Assembly: GCA_965233665.1 (NCBI GenBank) | Contig: CBDDTG010000029.1 | Location: forward strand, 53,747 to 117,746 | DNA length: 64,000 nt | Reading direction: 5' to 3' | DNA from: Bacterioplanes sp965233665 | GTDB taxonomy: Bacteria; Pseudomonadota; Gammaproteobacteria; Pseudomonadales; Oceanobacteraceae | Part shown: positions 61,409 through 64,000 of the stretch, one piece after another | Numbering within the stretch: the stretch's first letter is position 1 | Layout: the number at the start of each line of letters is the position of its first letter | The notes under the pieces: model-generated | What the model saw: only the letters and a program-made list of their open reading frames with translations | Told to the model about the DNA's origin: nothing | Database searches by the model: none | Made by a program: the position numbers and the translations under genes

Positions 61409-61572
61409 GGGGGCTAAACACTACTGCCCTCGCGCGCGCCTAGCAAGGCACAAGTGTCATTACAACAGTGCGTTTTGTGCCGCGGACATGTTTTTTGTTA
61501 AAATCCGCCGCCGCGTTTTTGCGCCTTAAACTCAGCACCGGATTTACGCTCCGGCTAGCACAGGAAAATCAC

Positions 61573-62580
61573 ATGTCTAATACCACTCAAGCGCCGTTTG
61601 TTGTTTGCGCCATGTACAAGTTTGTCACCTTGGAAAACTTCGAAGCGCTGCGCCAGCCATTGCTGGATGCCATGCTCGCCAACGAGGTCAAGGGCACCTT
61701 GCTATTGGCACAAGAAGGCATCAACGGCACCGTCGCCGGCAGCCGCGCGGGCATCGACGCGGTACTGAATCATTTGCGCCAAGATGAGCGCTTAAAGGAC
61801 ATCGATTACAAAGAGTCCTTTGATGACGAACAACCCTTCTACCGCACCAAGGTTAAGCTGAAAAAAGAAATCGTGACCATGGGCGTCGAAGGCATTGACC
61901 CTAAACGCGTGGTAGGCACCTACGTTAAACCGCAAGATTGGAACGCCTTGATCTCCGATCCAGATGTGGTGCTGGTCGATACGCGCAACGACTACGAAGT
62001 GGGCATTGGCACCTTTAAAGGCGCCATCGACCCGAACACCAAAACATTTCGTGAATTTCCGCAGTACGTGCAAGAAAATCTCGACCCTAGCCAGCACAAA
62101 AAAGTCGCTATGTTTTGCACCGGTGGCATTCGCTGTGAAAAATCCACCGCGTATTTAAAAGAGCAAGGGTTCGATGAGGTCTACCACCTGGAAGGCGGCA
62201 TTTTAAAGTACCTTGAAGAAGTTCCAGCGGATGAATCCCTGTGGCAGGGCGAATGCTTTGTCTTCGACAACCGCGTCACGGTAAACCACCAACTGGAAAA
62301 AGGCGAATACGATCAATGCCACGCCTGCCGCCGTCCGATCACCGAGGACGACAAACAGTCTGAGCACTACGTGCCCGGCGTCAGCTGTCATCATTGCATC
62401 GATGAATACAGCGAAGAGCAGCGCGAGCGCTTTCGCCAGCGCGAATTGCAAATGCAGCTGGCTCGCCAGCGTGGCGAAGAACATTTGGGCACCGACTTAA
62501 ACAAGGTCATTGAAAAACGTCGCCAAGAAAAACTGGCACAGAAACAAGCCCAGCGTCAGCTCGGCGACAGCGGCGAATAA
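61573..62580 (+). CDS. trhO: tRNA uridine(34) hydroxylase TrhO (rhodanese family)
   Basis: 335 residues. TrhO hydroxylates U34 of tRNAs, giving the ho5U that CmoA/CmoB then turn into cmo5U. Features: acylphosphatase-like N-terminus (FVTLENFEALRQPLLDAMLANEVKGTLLLAQEGINGTVAG), rhodanese domain with VLVDTRNDYEVGIGTFKGA and active Cys in FCTGGIRCEKST. The C-terminal Cys cluster CHACRRPI and CHHCIDEY is followed by a basic tail. ATG 61573 has AGGAA upstream. The cmoAB genes lie 49 kb away. Confidence 0.95.
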   Translation: MSNTTQAPFVVCAMYKFVTLENFEALRQPLLDAMLANEVKGTLLLAQEGINGTVAGSRAGIDAVLNHLRQDERLKDIDYKESFDDEQPFYRTKVKLKKEIVTMGVEGIDPKRVVGTYVKPQDWNALISDPDVVLVDTRNDYEVGIGTFKGAIDPNTKTFREFPQYVQENLDPSQHKKVAMFCTGGIRCEKSTAYLKEQGFDEVYHLEGGILKYLEEVPADESLWQGECFVFDNRVTVNHQLEKGEYDQCHACRRPITEDDKQSEHYVPGVSCHHCIDEYSEEQRERFRQRELQMQLARQRGEEHLGTDLNKVIEKRRQEKLAQKQAQRQLGDSGE

Positions 62581-62590
62581 ACCGCCCTGC

Positions 62591-62613
62591 GGGCGCTTAC
62601 GCAGCGCCCTTTC
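62591..62613 (+). terminator. probable terminator of trhO
   Basis: GGGCGC/GCGCCC stem with a 7-nt loop and only three T after it; about 11 nt behind the trhO stop. Confidence 0.45.
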
Positions 62614-62756
62614 ATTCCTTGATGGTTATGTTGATCTTCATCAGCATGATATAAGCCGGTAGCGCTAAACTGTGGCGGGTGCTGGCCATACGCATGGATA
62701 GATGCAGCCACCACAGACATTATTCCAAAAAGGCATTAAAAGCTTGCCTAGCCATG

Positions 62757-62786
62757 TTGTCTGACATAATCAAACTTTGGGATAAT
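62757..62786 (+). promoter_or_regulatory. candidate promoter of the rnf operon
   Basis: TTGTCT (-35, 62757-62762), an 18-bp spacer and GATAAT (-10, 62781-62786), 54 bp before the rnfA ATG. Confidence 0.5.
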
Positions 62787-62840
62787 GCGCATCCTTTTTT
62801 CTGGCCGTCGAGGTCATAGCGTTTCGGGGCAGCTCAGACC

Positions 62841-63422
62841 ATGACAGAGTATTTGCTCATACTCATCAGCACCATTTTGGTAAACAATTTTGTATTGGTT
62901 CAGTTTCTGGGCCTATGCCCCTTTATGGGCGTTTCCAACAAGCTGGAAACCGCCATCGGCATGGGTGCCGCCACCACCTTCGTGCTGACATTGGCATCCG
63001 TCTGCAGCTACCTAGTGCACAACTATTTGTTGATTCCACTGGAGCTGGAATATCTCAAAACCATCAGCTTCATCATGGTGATCGCCGTGGTGGTCGGCTT
63101 TACCGAAATGGCCATTCGCAAATCCAGCCCCTTGCTGTATCGAGTGCTTGGAATTTTCTTGCCGTTAATCACCACCAACTGTGCGGTACTGGGCGTGGCG
63201 CTGTTAAACACCAAGCGCGAACACGGTTTTGTCGAATCTATTTTGTATGGCTTTGGCGCTGCCGTCGGCTTTTCGCTGGTGATGGTGTTGTTTGCCGCCA
63301 TGCGTGAGCGCATTGCCGTGGCCGATGTGCCCAAGCCATTTCAAGGCTCAGCGGTGGCGATGATTACCGCCGGGCTGATGTCTCTAGCCTTTATGGGCTT
63401 TACCGGATTGGTCAGCATCTGA
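62841..63422 (+). CDS. rnfA: electron transport complex subunit RnfA/RsxA
   Basis: 193 residues, six helices, integral membrane subunit of the Rnf/Rsx complex that moves electrons between ferredoxin and NAD with ion transport; in E. coli it also reduces SoxR. Visible are ILISTILVNNFVLVQFLGLCPFMGVSNK, with the conserved cysteine, and LITTNCAVLGVALLN, with the second. The stop overlaps the rnfB start (TGATG, 63420-63424). Confidence 0.95.
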   Translation: MTEYLLILISTILVNNFVLVQFLGLCPFMGVSNKLETAIGMGAATTFVLTLASVCSYLVHNYLLIPLELEYLKTISFIMVIAVVVGFTEMAIRKSSPLLYRVLGIFLPLITTNCAVLGVALLNTKREHGFVESILYGFGAAVGFSLVMVLFAAMRERIAVADVPKPFQGSAVAMITAGLMSLAFMGFTGLVSI

Positions 63423-64000
63423 TGTCGACGTTAACTACCATTCTCATTGCTGTTGCCGTACTGGTGGTATTAGCCACTGTGTTTGGTGCCGTGCTCGGCT
63501 TTGCCTCCGTGCGCTTTAAAGTCGAGGGCAACCCCATCGTCGAGCAAATCAACGACATGTTGCCGCAAACCCAATGCGGCCAATGTGGCTACCCGGGCTG
63601 CAAGCCCTACGCCGAAGCCATTGCCGACGGCGATAAAATCAACAAATGTCCGCCTGGCGGTGAAAGCACCATTCAATCGCTGGCGGATTTGCTCGGCGTT
63701 GAGCCCGAACCTTTGGATGCCGAGCATGGCGCAGAAAAAGACGTGCCCACCGTCGCTTACATTCGCGAGGATGAGTGCATTGGCTGCACCAAGTGCATTC
63801 AGGCCTGCCCCGTCGATGCCATCTTGGGCGCCGCCAAGCAAATGCACACCGTCATTGTGGAAGAATGCACCGGCTGCGACTTATGCGTTGAACCCTGCCC
63901 AGTGGACTGCATTGATATGATTCCCGTCGGCCAAGACACCAGCAGCTGGTACTGGCAAGCGCCTACCAGTGGTGTTGAGCTCATTGCCAGCGACCGTCGC
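63422..64000 (+). CDS. rnfB: electron transport complex subunit RnfB/RsxB (partial, 3' end outside window)
   Basis: 193 codons are visible, open to the end of the window. N-terminal membrane helix (TLTTILIAVAVLVVLATVFGAVLG), then the cluster QTQCGQCGYPGCKPYAEAI and two 4Fe-4S motifs, CIGCTKCIQACPVDAI and CTGCDLCVEPCPVDC. The C-terminal remainder lies beyond. The gene follows rnfA by one-base overlap; rnfC and further genes are expected downstream. Confidence 0.95.
   Translation, partial: MSTLTTILIAVAVLVVLATVFGAVLGFASVRFKVEGNPIVEQINDMLPQTQCGQCGYPGCKPYAEAIADGDKINKCPPGGESTIQSLADLLGVEPEPLDAEHGAEKDVPTVAYIREDECIGCTKCIQACPVDAILGAAKQMHTVIVEECTGCDLCVEPCPVDCIDMIPVGQDTSSWYWQAPTSGVELIASDRR

Noticed and set aside
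1..64000. tRNA, rRNA, CRISPR arrays, prophage or complete insertion sequences
   Set aside because: None seen on reading; a tRNA or covariance-model scan was not possible.

Overview
The window is one continuous stretch of a gammaproteobacterial chromosome with mid-fifties GC by eye. Markers are cmoAB, holC-valS, fadBA, rnfAB, dapE, rlmA, trhO, rmuC, an NhaR-like regulator and a DUF945/YdgA protein. The mix of betaine uptake, Rnf, DUF6502, DUF3297 and many lipoproteins suggests a marine Oceanospirillales/Pseudomonadales-type organism; this is inference. No tRNA, rRNA, CRISPR array, prophage or intact insertion sequence was seen.

Layout. 0-4 kb: end of an RND pump and a sensor kinase. 4-11 kb: extradiol dioxygenase, DAHP synthase behind an aromatic-codon leader peptide and terminator, two EamA exporters, a betaine/proline ABC importer, ogt. 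11-15 kb: cmoAB, rmuC, a small barrel protein. 15-18.7 kb: a secreted phosphodiesterase overlapping a lipase-chaperone-like gene, then gph-rpe. 18.8-23 kb: DUF3530 protein, a sensorless chemoreceptor-tip protein, a diiron ODP-like protein and a YjiH-type membrane protein. 23-27 kb: fadBA. 27-33 kb: PilJ-like periplasmic protein, TSUP exporter with divergent LysR regulator, tyrP broken by a one-base loss, a solute-binding protein, DUF945. 33-39 kb: a complete RND tripartite pump. 39-48 kb: orphan CheX, a purine phosphoribosyltransferase, dapE-rlmA-tetR-holC and valS. 48-56 kb: small hypotheticals, a free-standing copy of the ValS C-terminal arm, BI-1 protein, NhaR-like regulator, a solute-binding-like protein, an acyl-CoA synthetase. 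56-61 kb: a group of envelope genes (beta-propeller lipoprotein, barrel, acidic protein, DUF2135 lipoprotein) around a DUF6502 gene. 61-64 kb: trhO and the start of rnf.

Mobile DNA is limited to two inverted copies of a roughly 261-bp MITE-like repeat (upstream of valS and upstream of the acyl-CoA synthetase; the second has a TTAT target duplication) and a 74-bp hairpin element after the TSUP gene.

Most interesting points: the leader peptide and attenuator of DAHP synthase; a TGTGGGA-type inverted repeat that may link DUF6502 to the neighbouring envelope genes; the free-standing ValS arm; the phosphodiesterase/chaperone-like pair; and the chemoreceptor-tip/ODP pair. All functions are read from sequence motifs and remembered family features; no search was run.
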